A DNA stretch of 59,164 bases, taken from positions 1 through 59,164 of the forward strand of contig JACVTC010000288.1 in assembly GCA_016946835.1 (NCBI GenBank). Reading direction: 5' to 3'. Shown piece by piece: positions 40,071-53,545 of the stretch. The stretch comes from Neocallimastix lanati (nom. inval.). Its lineage: Eukaryota; Neocallimastigomycota; Neocallimastigomycetes; Neocallimastigales; Neocallimastigaceae. The notes under the pieces are model-generated. The model searched no databases and was not told where the DNA came from. It was given only the letters and a program-made list of their open reading frames with translations. A program made the translations under genes and the position numbers. Positions within the stretch are counted from its first letter, which is position 1; each line of letters starts with the position of its first letter.

Positions 40071-40865
40071 TTTATCAGAAGAATTTAAAAAAAAATTTTT
40101 TTCTATAGTAGAATCTAAAATTAAAATTGGAGAAATTCAAATATTTTTTAAATTTTAATTTTAAATTTCATCATCATAAACTGCTTCAATATAAAATTAT
40201 TTATTTATTTATTTATTCATCCATTTATTTATTTATTTAATTATCCATTTATTTATTCATCCATTTAATAGGAAAAAGAATTTTAAATTTTTAAATTTTT
40301 TAAATTTTTTTAATTTTTTTTTTTTTAGCAGATTTCTTTAATTAATTTTAATTTTTAAATTTTTAATTAATTAAATTTTTAATTTTTTTAAATTTTTAAT
40401 TTTTAATTTTTTAATTAATTAATTTTAAATTTTTTAATTTTTAATTTTTAATTTTTAATATTAAAATCGATTAAAACAGAAAATAAAAAAATAAAAAAAA
40501 AAATAAAAAAATAAAAATTTTTTTTTTAATAATTAAAATTAAATCATTCATTCATAATCAAAATCAAATGAAAGAGATTTGAAATTAATGAAAAATTCTT
40601 TTATTTTATTTTATTTTATTATTTTTTATTTTATTATTTTTTATTTTATTATATTATATTTTATTATTATTTTATTATTTTTTATTATTATTTTATTTTA
40701 TTTTATTTAATAAAAATAAATAATAAAATAAAGAAATTTAGGAAGAACAAAGGAATAGAAATCTTTTTATTATTATTTTTTTTAATTATTTCTTATTTTT
40801 ATGAAATTTACTAAGCCACATTATTCAAAGTTTATAATTAAATAATAAATAAATAAATAGTAAAT
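40071..40865. repeat. Simple AT repeats
   Basis: (ATTT)n with CCATTTATTCATC (40200-40265), AATTTTTAAATTTTT runs (40280-40460) and (ATTTT)n (40590-40715). No gene. Confidence 0.7.
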
Positions 40866-43800
40866 AAATTGAATATGTGAACTATATTAAATAAGTGTCC
40901 AATGTATTTATAAGGTATTGAAACATATTGTATTAAATTAAATGTATAAGTCACATTTGTTCATATAAATACATGTAAATTGTATAGAATTAGACCATAG
41001 TAGTTCTTGATTTAGATTTCAAAAATTTCATTCAGCGAGGATTAGGATTTCAGTAGATTTCTTCTTTAGTATTATGTATTGTCCGACAATGTCTTATGGT
41101 CTGCTAGGTAGCTCAATTTCAATTTTCAAAATAGTAAATAACGTTATTTGATTTTCACGACAAGAGTCAATAAAATTTCTTAATCTATTAACAGTCAGTT
41201 CATTTAGTTTTATAATTATGTCAACTTTATTAATATATTTTATGATAATAATTACTTAAAGAATTATCTTGAAATGGTGAAATTGAAATTTCAATAGTGA
41301 AATGTTAAATAAAATATAAATATGAAATTAAATATCGAAGGTGAAAATCGACATTTACGAATTGAAATTCAAACAATATTATTTTCAAAATAAAATGAAT
41401 TTAAATATAAATTTTAATTTTTAAATTCAAATTTTGAAATTAAATTTTAAAATTTAAAAATTTAGAAAATGTAAACAAACATTTTTTTAATATTTTATAC
41501 CATCATAACTAAATTAATATTGAAATTTAAATTTATATTTAAATAGCTAATTTAAATTCAATAAATAAAACCTTTATACCACAATATTATAATTTGGAGT
41601 ATGAAATAAAAATATAAAGGACAATGAAAAGCAATAATATGAAAAGATATTATGAAAATAAGCAAACAGTTCAAATTTTAAAAAAAATATATATATATAT
41701 TTTAAATATAAGCAAAATAGTTTTAATTCTGATAATAACAATAATATTATATTCTAAGAGATTAAACAAGAACGTTAAATTAAGTAAACTTTGAGCTAAT
41801 TAATTAAACTCTATGACTTGGAAATAATATAAATTGACAAACAATTTTCATAAAGGTAGAAATCAGTATTATTTTATATTTTGAAAAAAATTTTAGAAAA
41901 TAATTTAAATATAACACTTTTATCATATTAAAATATACAACAATATATATACATATATATACATATAAAACTACTATATATAATTTAAATAAATTAAAAG
42001 AAAAAAAATTATAAAATGAAAGGAAAGGAAAGGTAATTAGAGAACTGTTGAAACCTCAAAAATTAGCCGACTTTACGTTATTCCGGTGATTCAAAGTGCT
42101 CTGGATTATCTTTTGAATTCATTAAAAATGCAAAGAAAGATGATCAATGTCCATCCTGTGGAAAATTAGTGAAAAACCATGATTTTAGCAATTATAAAAT
42201 TAAAGTTGAGTGTTATTATAATTCAATTTTATAAAATATATTTGCAATTTAAAGAATTACTCGTTATGTTTACTTAATAAAACCTCTACTAAAGTTATCA
42301 CCCATTCCTACATATTTTCATATATATTACAAATTTAATAAAAAAAAAAAAAAAATAGAGAATTATAAAATATATTACGAATTATGCCTCAATACAACAT
42401 TATTTCAAATGAATTAATAAATACATATTATCCTTCCACAATGTTTAATAGAAAAGTAAGAAAGAAAATTAACACCAATAGGATGAAATTCTAAAATATA
42501 GAAATATTAACTCACTAAAAGAAAATCACATTTAAACTTTAATTAACTATTCTATACACTAATAATATATATACGAAATAAGCTATTCTACTCCATCAAT
42601 AGATCTAATACAATTCAACAATATATGTTATTTATAACTTTTGGCAATCACACATTAAACAATGGTTATTTGCTCAACCCCAAAGCATATTATTTAAAGT
42701 ATAGTTATTTTATTTTGCGCATTTATACATATCAAACATATATATATAATAAATTAACAACAATAATGGAGGAGACACTATGTCAGAGAATCCCATACAA
42801 AAATAATTTAAAATATAATATCCTAAAAATTTAAGGGAAATACAATAGAATGAATAATTCCCAGCGTGAAATGGGTGGATTCAAACAATAATAGTATTAT
42901 TAAACCTAGAGTGAAATGGGTTTAGATAATTAACTAATTTAATATTAATTTAATAAAAAACCTTCATAATGAAAGGTATAATATAATAAATATTAACCAT
43001 GAGTTATATTTACAAATAGATGAGGTTTATCCATCTACAAGCTATACTTATTGATTGCAAAATATTCATGAAGTTATAATTATTATTATTAAACTTATAT
43101 ATATTTAATATTTTTATGATGATGAGAAAATCCAAATATATAAAATTCTTTTAGAAATTCGGATTTTAGGGGGAATAGTGAACGTAAAATATTAATGAAA
43201 GCTAAAAATGAAAGCTAACTAATTGGAATAAAATTAACTCAATAATAGAAATTTAAACAAAAAATTAGCTTACAAAGAGAAATAAACTAAAACTATGAAC
43301 CTTAGCAAAATATTACATAATTTACATTATTTACTAAAGGTCTAAATGTCTAGAATAATATAAAATTTACTATAAATGTAATCAATTTTTAATACCCAAG
43401 ATTAAATTTTTATCAAGTACACCGGTATACAAATTAACAAATATAATTAACCATTTATTTTAATAGTTATCGCTAAAACTACAAAGCGAATATATATAAA
43501 GTTAATGCTAATCTATAGAGCGATTAGAATTAAGAGTGATGTAAAAACCCAATATTATGAGGTATTCACACAAATATAGATGGTATAATATCACCCTTCA
43601 AGCGAAAGGTTTTCCGTCATACAAAATGGTATATCTAAACCATATAATAATATAAGAGATGCAATAGATATATCCAATAGCAATGGTGTATTTAATAATA
43701 TTAAATACTTTGTTTAAGGGGAATTTATTAGATGACATATTTATTTAAAATTATTTTAACAAAAATTCATATTAAGCTAGAAAATTAATATAAAATAAAA

Positions 43801-44170
43801 AAATATTTTATTCATGTAAAATTAAATGTTAGTTTAGAATAGAAATAATTAGTTGATAATTTAAATTAAGTTAATATTATAAGAATAGGATAATTTTATA
43901 TACACATATTCATCAGTAAACCAATTTTTTTTTTATATCAAGAAAATTAGGTTTAAGGAGAAATGTTAGAATATGTGAACTATATGAAATAAGTGTCAAA
44001 TGTAAGGTATTGAAACATATTGCATTAAATTAAATGTAAATTGTATAGAATTATACCATGGTAATTTGTGATAATTCTTTAAGTAATTATTATCATAAAA
44101 TATATTAATAAAGTTGACATAATTATAAAACCAAATGAACTGACTGTTAATATAAATAAATAAATAAATA
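40866..44170 (+). mobile_element. Decayed possible LTR element (weak)
   Basis: Direct terminal repeats: ATATGTGAACTATAT, AATAAGTGTC, AAGGTATTGAAACATATTG and AATTGTATAGAATTA occur at about 40873-41010 and 43971-44058. The right copy is preceded by AAGGAGAAA and starts TGTTAGAATATG, resembling a polypurine tract and an LTR start. The interior has no long frame. 44065-44165 is also an inverted copy of about 41180-41278. I cannot assign the element to a superfamily. Confidence 0.4.
42060..42233 (+). pseudogene. Zinc-ribbon-like protein remnant
   Basis: A 57-codon open stretch with protein-like composition lies between stops inside the decayed element. It contains CSGLSFEF and a CPSCGK knuckle. 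No start codon in context and no recognised family. It could be a remnant of a transposon protein or of a captured gene. Confidence 0.3.
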
Positions 44171-44929
44171 AATAAATAAAATTCATTAAATAAATTTATG
44201 GATGCTGTGTGTAGAAGTAAAAAAAAATATAAATAAATAATAAACATATAAATTAAAATTATTTGAATGAAATTTAATAATGAATTTATTAATTTTTTAT
44301 AAAAAAAAAAAAAAAAAAAAAAAAATATATATTTTATTATTTTATTATTTTATATTTTTATATATTTTATATTTTATATTTAAATATTTATTAATGATTA
44401 TTTAAAATTAAGGTTTACTTGATAAAATTTTTATACACGTTTTAAAATTATGTTAAAATAATTAAACATCACTTCTTTTTCTCAAAAAAAAAAAAAAAAA
44501 AAAAAAAAAATAAATATTAAATTAGAACAGTATTAGTTAAGTCATATGAGTTGATACCACATTTATTTATTTATTTATTTATATATATATATTTAAGAAA
44601 AGAAACTTCATTTGCTTGTTTAGTACACACTTTTATTATTATTATTATTATTTTTGTTTTTTGAGAAACAAACATTACTAGTGAAAAAAAAAAATTTTTT
44701 TTTTTATATTTATATAATATATTTTATAATAAAAAAAAATATATGCATATATACATGATTTTTTTTAGATTATATATATAGTTATTATTTTATTATTATT
44801 TTTATTATATTTATATTTATTATTAATTATTTAAATAATAATAATAATAATAATAATAATGTAATTATTATTATTAATATTTTAATTTTAATTTTAATTT
44901 TATTTTATTTTTATACTTTTCTTAAAATG
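44171..44929. other. AT-rich stretch with simple repeats
   Basis: Poly-A tracts (44301-44324, 44485-44509), ATTT and ATA microsatellites. No gene seen. Confidence 0.6.
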
Positions 44930-47900
44930 AATTCCATTAGAAATTAGGACAGAAAATATATTAGGATTATTTAAAAAAAAAATATTATTAGAAAAGAAAG
45001 AAAAAGAAGAATTAAATAATATAAAGAGTTTTTTTAGAAACAAATGAGAACATATTTAATAGTAATGATGTAAATAAAAGATGACTTTGATTTATTAATT
45101 TACCTAATTCATAGGAAGAGTTCAATAGAAATAATTCAATTCATTATAAATAAAATGTGAGAAATATTCCTTTAATCATTAATTACGAAACCAAAAAAAA
45201 GGTGAAATTCCATTATTTTTTTTAACTTTCATTTAATGCTATTCAAAATAATTCAAAGACTAATGATTCATTATTCTTCAAAAAAATGAATATTATATGA
45301 AACTACTCAATCTTCTTGAGTGAAATGGAGACCAGCATAAATTATTGTTAAATAAGAAAGGAGAAAAACTTGCTAATTCATCTCTATAATAAAGAATTAT
45401 TAAATATCGACTTATTAAAAAATTCTTCATTATAAGAAAAGAAAATTAATATTAGTTTATTTTTTTTTAGAAAAATTATATAATGCCTAATCTGACCATG
45501 ACCATGATGATAGTAGCGATAGTGAAAATACCATTCTATTTGGTCGGGAATAGGAATACCTATATAAAAATGATTTTGAAAACTATAGAAACTATTTAAA
45601 TAAAGGTTGCTCTAACCAACTGTCATTCATATCATTATAATGGAAAAAAAATTTTTTTATTATGAGAATGCTGGAAATGTACAAAAAAAAAAAAAAATAA
45701 AAATGAAATTTCAGATAAATCAATTGAAATTTATTCCTAATTTTCATAAGAGAGATGGAATTCAACTCTTCATTATTCCTTTTGAATATTTCAATGAATT
45801 AATTGAAAGTGGAAAAATCATGACTTTTAAATTATTTATTAGATACTACTATTAGAATCCTTAATAATAAATATACCTTAAACTTATAATTACTTATCAA
45901 CGTTCTAATGAGTATTTAAAAAAAAAAAAAAAAATTAAAAAAAAAGTGAGACTAGTTAACCATGTTTATTTTCTATAGTATGAATGACCTAAGATCGATG
46001 CATTCAACAGCATGACTTATGAAGAAGGCTAATTTCATTTTTAGATCAAGGATTTAATTTTAATTATGATCTTCATAAATGGTGTACTGTCACTAATTTT
46101 ATTAAAGCCTGTAAAGATAAAAACGAATGAAGAGGGCAATATAAGATATTTAGTGGAATATGGAGCAAGCATGAATCATACCACCTATTGTTGTTTGTAG
46201 AAATGACCGACAACCCTTAAACTTAAATGTCATGGATAAATTCAGAATAAAGAGGAAATGATGATTTCTTAAAAAGTACAGTTAAATATTTTATAAAATC
46301 ATAGCTCTCGATTTTCCATTCATTTTGATTATAAATTTAAATTTATTCAGGATGAAGTAATTTAAAAAAAAGTATAAAGTAGGGAACGTGGATAATCGTC
46401 CCAATATTTTATTTAAAAAAAAAAAAGTTCAAAAAGGATTATTGTAAAAAATTAAATACTTAATGGATTGTACAAATGAAATGAATGAGGTTGAATCCTA
46501 TCCAATCAATTAATGATTATATCAAAGATGAAAAATCAAAAATTAATTAGATTATGTCCTGAAAGATAAAGACTATCACTATAAATTTCTTTTTTATATA
46601 ATAAGCCTTTATTATACTATCTTTATTCTAATAATCAAGAAAGACTTAAACCAAAATATTTAATTGAAAGGGGGAATGAGTGTCAATAGCATGACCGAAA
46701 AAAAAAAAAAAAAAAAAAGTAAAGACATTGTTCTATAAGGCATGCAAACTCAATGATCTTGACATGGTGAAATATTTAATAAAGGAAAAGGGTGCTAATA
46801 AAATAAAATTACAATGAATTAATGAACTCCCGGTCACTTCTGTTAATGAAAAAAAAAATGCATTTATCCTTTTGTTTCGAAAGAAAAAAAATTTTTTTTT
46901 TTATTTTTTTTTTGAAATCACTAAAATATTTTCTTGAAAATTTATCAGACATTAAGTTGAATTCTAGGCATGATTTCTCAGGGAAATTCACCCGTTTTTT
47001 AACTGTTATTTAAAACATGGTGGTGACCATGAATTTAGTGCTTCCTCTTATAGAATATAGAGCCCAAATTAATATTAAAAAATAAATAAAGATGGGATTA
47101 CCCCCCATAATGATGACTAGTAAAAAAAAAAAAAAAAAAAAAAGGATTTTATGATAATTGTTCGGTATCCTGGTAGAATATGACCAAAAAAAAAAGGTGA
47201 ATAGTAATGTAAATAAATTAATTGTAAAAATTCTGCTTTGGTGAAATGCTTCTGAAAAAAGGGAGATCCTGATGTCATCCAAAAAGTCTTTCAAATATTA
47301 ATTATTAATCAAAAAAAAAAAAAAATAAAATAACCAAAAAACAATATGGCATTAATGATGACTAGTAAAAAAAAAAAACGGTCACTTTTGACATGGTTCA
47401 ATCATCTAATCTGGTGAGAGCATAGCATGGTGCAAAGATGATGAACGTCAAGAAAAATCAATTTCATTACGACGACTCCCTTTTTTTTTTAATAATCTTT
47501 ACCTGCCTAAATAAAACAAGTTGGATAGGGTTCAGTACCTTCTTGATCACGGTGGCTGTGTCGATATTCATTGTGAAAATAATTATGGTTAGACTTCTTT
47601 TTTTAAAAAGATTTTCCCTCCTTAAAATAAAAAAAAAAAAAAAAAAAAAAAAAATAAACGATCAACTTACCCAATATTTCATTGACCATCATCCTAAGGA
47701 TACTTCCTACCATGACAGTAATAATAGTCATAAATAATTAAAATGAATGGGAAAAAAAAAATTTTTCAATGATTCCAAAATAAAAAAAAAAATATTTAGA
47801 TGAGTACGATTCCATCCTTAAAATATCCTTTAAATAATGAAATTTGATACGATCTGAATTTTTATCAATATAATGTAATGAACTGACCATTGCCTGTATT

Positions 47901-50900
47901 GATCAATAACGTCAAGCTTTGCCCATATATGATATTGAAAATTGGGGAATGATCCAAATGTTGTCAATAGTTACAGATCAGTCTGGACTTGATGACATTC
48001 TCTGATGAAATCGTTTGTATTTATAATAGTTTTGATTATCATTACTTTGTTAGTGGAACATCATGCCGACGTCAATAAAAAAAAAATAAAATACCCTAAG
48101 CAGAATCTTCCTAATTATAGTTATCCGTTTTCATTTCTAAATTTAATATTGACTCTGAAACCTTCCAAAAAAAAAAAAAAAAAAAATTAAATTCTCCTAA
48201 TTCATTTTCTTTTTTTTTCCTATCACCAAAGTTTTAAGAAGTATTCACTATTTAAAATTGATCATGGAAGCGATGGTGACCAAAAAGTTTTTTTTTTTTT
48301 TCTTCCACGGAAAAAAACAAAAAAAGTTATTAATTATCTATATTAAAATGAATTCCTTCAAATATGAAATTTTTTTTACTTCAATGAATAGATAAAGGAA
48401 TAAAAATTATAAAAAAAAAAAAAAATTATGAAATTATGATAAGGATGGCTATTTTAATTAAAGAACTATTTTAGAAGAAGAAAAAAACCTTTTTCGAAAA
48501 TCAAAAGTACTTTATCGGTTATAAGGGAATTAAAAAAAAAAAAATAGAACCTTATCTCTCTCTCAAAAAAAAATTGTCATGCTCCTCCCGTAAAAAAAAA
48601 AAAAAAAAAAAAAGAGAGGAGGGTGATACGAAGTTTATAAAGTATCTACATGGAAACAAAGACAACTTTTCACTGGACGACCAATTGTTTGAGGGGGGGG
48701 AAGGGAGGGAGGGAAATTTTTTAAGATATTTTAAAGAGGATACCTCTAACAACAGAAAATATTTTCCTTGGAAACTTCTTGAAAGTGCTTGTCCATTATT
48801 TAAAAAAAAAAAAAAAAAAAAGTAAATTAATTTTTTTTTTTTTTTTAATTTTTAAATAATCGAATTTCTGAATTTAAAAAAAAAAAAGAAGAAGAAGAAG
48901 ATAAAAAAAATAGTCCCAGGCTCACTCAATTTTTTTAAATATTCATCTTTTCAAATATTGATAATACAAAAAAAGAGAGAGAGACCTTGACCTCTTGAGA
49001 GTATTTAAAACTAAAAAAAAAAAATTAAAAAAAAATATTTATATCAATATCTATAAAATGGTAAAAAGAAGAAAAAAAAAAAAAAAAGAAAAAAAAAAAA
49101 AGAAAAAAAAAAATTTTTTTTGCTGATGGAGGGGGTCAATGAGTGAGGAGAAAACAATCTCTAATTTTTTTTTTTTTTTTTTATAGTATCCAATGAATAA
49201 GTGGCTTGAAGGAAAAGAAGGATCATGGACTTTCAAGTTTCATTGGAATTTTTAAAAAAAAAAAAAAAAAAAATTTTTTTTTTTTTAAACAATGATGAGT
49301 TGGCTTAATAGCGTAGATATGAACTTCTCTCAACTAACGCTCACCACTGCTCTGTTGGAACGATACTCTTAATGAAATGGTAGTAGCCTGTGAACCATGG
49401 CTAATCTTGACATGGTTAAAAAAAAAAAAAAAAAAAAAAAAATATTTTATTTCATTGAAATTTCACTGTGATCACAATAAATAAAAAAAAGAAATAAAGA
49501 AATAAAGAAATAGGGAATAGGAAATGACTTCACCGCCCTCAGCAAAACCTGTATGAATGAATGTATACGGAACCTACTGAAATATTTATTTATTTAATTG
49601 AATTGAATTGAATTGAATCTGGAGCAAGTATTTAAAAACGTTCATATGATTAATTAAGGGAAATCGTTATTTAATGTTGACCTGTCTTTTTAGATGGGCA
49701 ACCAGAGAAAAAATGGTAAAATAGTTAGTGAACTCTATGATATGATTTTAGTCATTAAAAATTAAAAATTAAAAAAAAAAAAATAAAAAAAAAAATGGAT
49801 TCAAAAGGGAAATCAATAGGGTTAAATGAAAATAAAAAAAAAAAGGAATGAGGATGGACCTTGGTTGGATGGACACTTGCCAAAAGAGGAAATTACAGGA
49901 CATGGTAAAAAAAAAAAAAAGGTTGGGTGGAATCCTCATCAGGCGGACATTTCGAATTTTATAGAGCAAGTATGAGTATAAATGAAACTATGGCGGTTAA
50001 ACTATGGCGGTTCAAGGTAAGTAGTAGTAGTAGTAATGAAAAGATTTATTGTAATTTTTTGTAATTTTTTTGTAATTTTTTTTTTTGAACAAGGTGTCGA
50101 TTCAAAAAAAAAGAAAAACTTGAATCCTTTCAAAAAAAATATATATATATATATTCCATTGATCATTTAGATTGTGAAAAAAAAGTTTTAAGTTTCAACG
50201 ATCATCGATTTTCTTGAAGTAAAAAAAAAAAGAAAATGAATTTACAGTGGTAAAAGAAGATACTAATTATAAAAATGATAATAAAAATTAATAATAAAAA
50301 TTATTTAAATGAGGTATTATTGGAAGTCTTGTCTAAAAAAAAGGAAAATATGAATAGAATACAAAACATTCCCTTCATCAACAACAGCTTAAAAATAGTC
50401 AAGCCTTTAATATAAATTTATTACGGATAAATATGGAAGGAAGGACTGCCCTTAGTATATAGCGTAGTTGGCAAAAAAGGAAATTTAGAAATGGTTAAAT
50501 TATTAATTAGTAGAAAAAGGAACCGATATTAAATATTTTTTAATAGGAATAAATACAAACTCCGTTAAAAATGACCTTCTGTAGAAACTGAATCATTGTT
50601 TATTGTTAAAAAAAAAAAATAAAAATAACTTAAATCGTACCATGGTTCAGATGATCGTATCGTATCATGAATCAATTTAGAGAATCTAGTCAGCCCATAT
50701 TTACCTATCATTATGAAAGCTTTTTTTTTTTAAAATTGTACGGTATCTTATCTAACCGACCATGGTTTTTCGACATTAACAGTCGAGGAAAAAAATATGA
50801 CAACTTCCTTATATTAATATGAAGGATGACCTGTGTAAAAAAAAAAAGGGACATCTCATCCATCGATGTCCACTATTTTCTCTATCAAAAAAAAAAAAAA

Positions 50901-51120
50901 AAAAAAGGAGCGGATGTGAACCATTAAAATGATCTCTTGGGGACACCGCTTTAATTTATGTCTCTGAACATGAACAAGGGATACCTTAGTACCTTAGTTT
51001 AGGGTTGAAGCCTTAATTCAATAGGGAGCCACCACCCTCCCCTAATTATACCAATAAATTAGGGGAAACCGCTTTAACGAATTACTTTCACCAAATGAAA
51101 TTATAGGTCTTACCACCTAT
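44930..51120 (+). pseudogene. Heavily decayed ankyrin-repeat gene(s)
   Basis: Ankyrin-like pieces are scattered across all three plus frames and broken by stops and A-runs. Examples: LLIYLIHRKSSIEIIQFIINK (45090-45155), FIKACKDKNE then LVEYGASMNH (46095-46180), KACKLNDLDMVKYLI (46738-46785), LLVEHHADVNKK (48040-48090), KKGNLEMVKLLIS (50475-50515), and GADVNH to LGETALTNYFHQM (50910-51100). The order and spacing fit one or two long ankyrin proteins related to the copies at 52340 and 57616. Many breaks coincide with runs of 8-20 A. Base composition is less A/T-biased than the flanks, as expected for former coding DNA. Individual borders are uncertain. Confidence 0.6.
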
Positions 51121-52208
51121 TTAAAATTTCAAGGAGTTCAATAAATAAAGTTTTTTTTTTTTTTTTTTTAAAAAAATAATATATATATATAAATATATAT
51201 AAATATATATATATATATAAATAAATATATATATATTTGTAATAATTAGTATAAATAGAAATATATAAATATTTGGAATATGTATATTAATATACTTACA
51301 TATATAATAAATATTTAAATACATATATATATATAAATATTCGTTATAATTAATTCAAATATATATATATAAATATCAAATATAAAAAAAAAAGAAATTA
51401 TTATCTAATTTATTCTTTCCATTTAAATATATTCATGGAGAGGATAAAAACATATAAATTAAAAATAAAAAAAAAATTATATCTTTTTTTTTTAATACTA
51501 TTTTAAACTTAAACATGTTATCCTAATTTATTATAATTAATTAAAATATTTAATTATGTATTTATAAAAAATATATATATATAGTTCTTTTTTTTTTTTT
51601 TTTTTTTTTTATGAATAAAATAATTAAATATTTTAATAAAAAAAAAAATAAAATATATATATATATTTTTTTTATAATTTATAATATATATTTCTTTATT
51701 AATTTAATATATATTTTTTAAAATATTTTAAATTCCATTTCAACCTATTTTTTTTTTTTTTCTTTATCTTACCCGTCTTCCAATTAATATATGAAAATAT
51801 ATACTATATATACTTATATATATTTATTGAATATATATACAAATTAATTATTTAAAAGTAACATAAATGTAATATTATTTATAATTATCAATTACATTAA
51901 TATATTATTTATAATTATTATTTATTTTTATTTCTATTTTTTATTTCAATTTTTATTTCTAAATTTTTATTTTTTATTTGATAATTAAAAGTAATTACTA
52001 AAAAAAAAAAAAAAAAAAAAAAAAAGATATAAAGAAATTGTAATGTCCATAAACAATTTAGACTTTATTGATATTAATTCCAAAAATAAAAAAAAATAGC
52101 CAATCCAATTATTAAAAAAAAAAAAAAAAAAAAAAAGAGGAAAAATTTAAAAAAAAATTTTTTAAGTCCATAATCAATTAGGATTATGGATTTAATTAAT
52201 ATTAATTC

Positions 52209-52252
<44 letters not shown>

Positions 52253-52339
52253 GAATCAAATTAATAGTTTAAATAATATAAAAAGAATAGGATATTTTAA
52301 TAAAATAGGATATATTAATAATTCAAAAGAATCAAATAA
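51121..52339. repeat. AT dinucleotide and homopolymer repeats with a short duplication
   Basis: (AT)n at 51178-51240 and 51301-51375, poly-T at 51587-51610, poly-A at 52000-52025 and 52208-52248. GTCCATAAACAATTTAGAC (52044) and TCCATAATCAATTAGGATTATGG (52157) introduce two similar ~110-bp segments ending TATTAATTCC and poly-A. A related piece lies at 56240. No gene. Confidence 0.6.
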
Positions 52340-52437
52340 TAATAGCTTTAAAATTGAATTATTTATAAAAGATATATAGATAATGGAAATTTAGAAATAT
52401 TGAAAACTTACAATAAATAATATCAATAAAAATCATT

Positions 52438-52470
<33 letters not shown>

Positions 52471-53545
52471 CCTTTGGAGATTTATAAAAATGACTTTCTT
52501 ACGCCTAATCGATTAAATTTCATAATAAAAAAAAATTGTAGCGATAATCTATACTTGTCTTCTTCTTTACTAAAAGAATTAATAAAATATAATGAAACTC
52601 AATTATTAAGAATTATTTTTGATGACTCTAAATTTAATGATAATGAATTCATTAAAATGTTACTTAATCACTATAAAAATAAAAGGTCAACTTCTGTCAC
52701 TAAATTAAATGGAATAATGTCATAATATTCAATATATAATTTCAACAGATTATTCTACAGAAAATTTTCAAGATTATTTTTGTAAGTGTATGCGAATATG
52801 GAAAAGAAAATATAATTAAAGAGTTAATTGAACATGGAGCTGATATAAATAAAAAAAAAGTAGGTTTGGAGATAACACCATTATGTTGTGTATACAGAAT
52901 AGGAAATGAAAAAGTATCAAAAATATTTAATTGAGAATGGAGCTGATCTAAATAAAGAAGGATAATTATTAATGATACATCATTATGTCGTGCATGCAAA
53001 ATGGGAAATGAAAAAAATAGCAAAAAAAATATTTAATTGAACATGGGTGCCAATATAAAAATAGCAGAATAGGAAGGGTTATTCACCTTTGTTTATGGCA
53101 TGCCTTTGTGGAAAATGAAAATTTAGTAAAAAAATATTTAATTAAATTAGGAAGCAGATTTAAATAAAATAAATAAAAATAAGGAAACCCCTTTATTTAT
53201 GGCAGGTAAAAGTAGAAATGAAAATCTAGTAAAATATTTAATTGAAGAAGGAGCAGCTATAGTAATAGAAAATACACATGGTGAAACAGCTCTACTTATT
53301 GCATGCAGGGATAGAAATGAAAAAATGGTAAAATATTAAATTGAACAAGGAGCAGATATATATGAAGTAATGGATGTAATTAATTCTTCTGAAAAGGAAT
53401 TACCATTTTTTTTTTGGAAATAGGAAAACATGGACTTACAGGAAAGAAGGAAGAAATAATAAATTATTTAGTTGAACTTAAAGTTAATATAAATTTAGAA
53501 AAAAAAATATAAAGGAACCTATAATAAAGAAAAAAAATAATAAAT
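52340..53545 (+). pseudogene. Ankyrin-repeat gene, frameshifted copy 1
   Basis: The N-terminal domain is recognisable by its match to the copy at 57616: FKIELFIKD at 52350, then FLTPNRLNFIIKKNCSDN, LLRIIFDDSKFNDNEFIK (52474-52725, the longest clean frame). Ankyrin repeats follow in changing frames: ENIIKELIEHGADINKK (52810), FLIENGADLNKE (52930), NLVKYLIEEGAAIVIENTHG (53225-53280), ALLIACRDRNEKMVK (53290-53335) and a C-terminal end near 53545. At least six frameshifts or stops interrupt it. Protein-protein interaction repeats; a specific function cannot be given. Confidence 0.7.

Noticed and set aside
42625-42834. 69-codon ATG-started frame
   Set aside because: Low-complexity AT-derived composition, no family resemblance, and inside a decayed repeat element.
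43996-44247. 83-codon minus-strand frame
   Set aside because: Lies in the terminal repeat of the decayed element and in an (AAAT)n tract; hydrophobic composition follows from the A/T repeats.
47010-49969. Several 60-100 codon frames rich in Lys or Phe on both strands
   Set aside because: They are crossed by long A/T runs and lack consistent composition. The region reads better as a decayed ankyrin gene in shifting frames.
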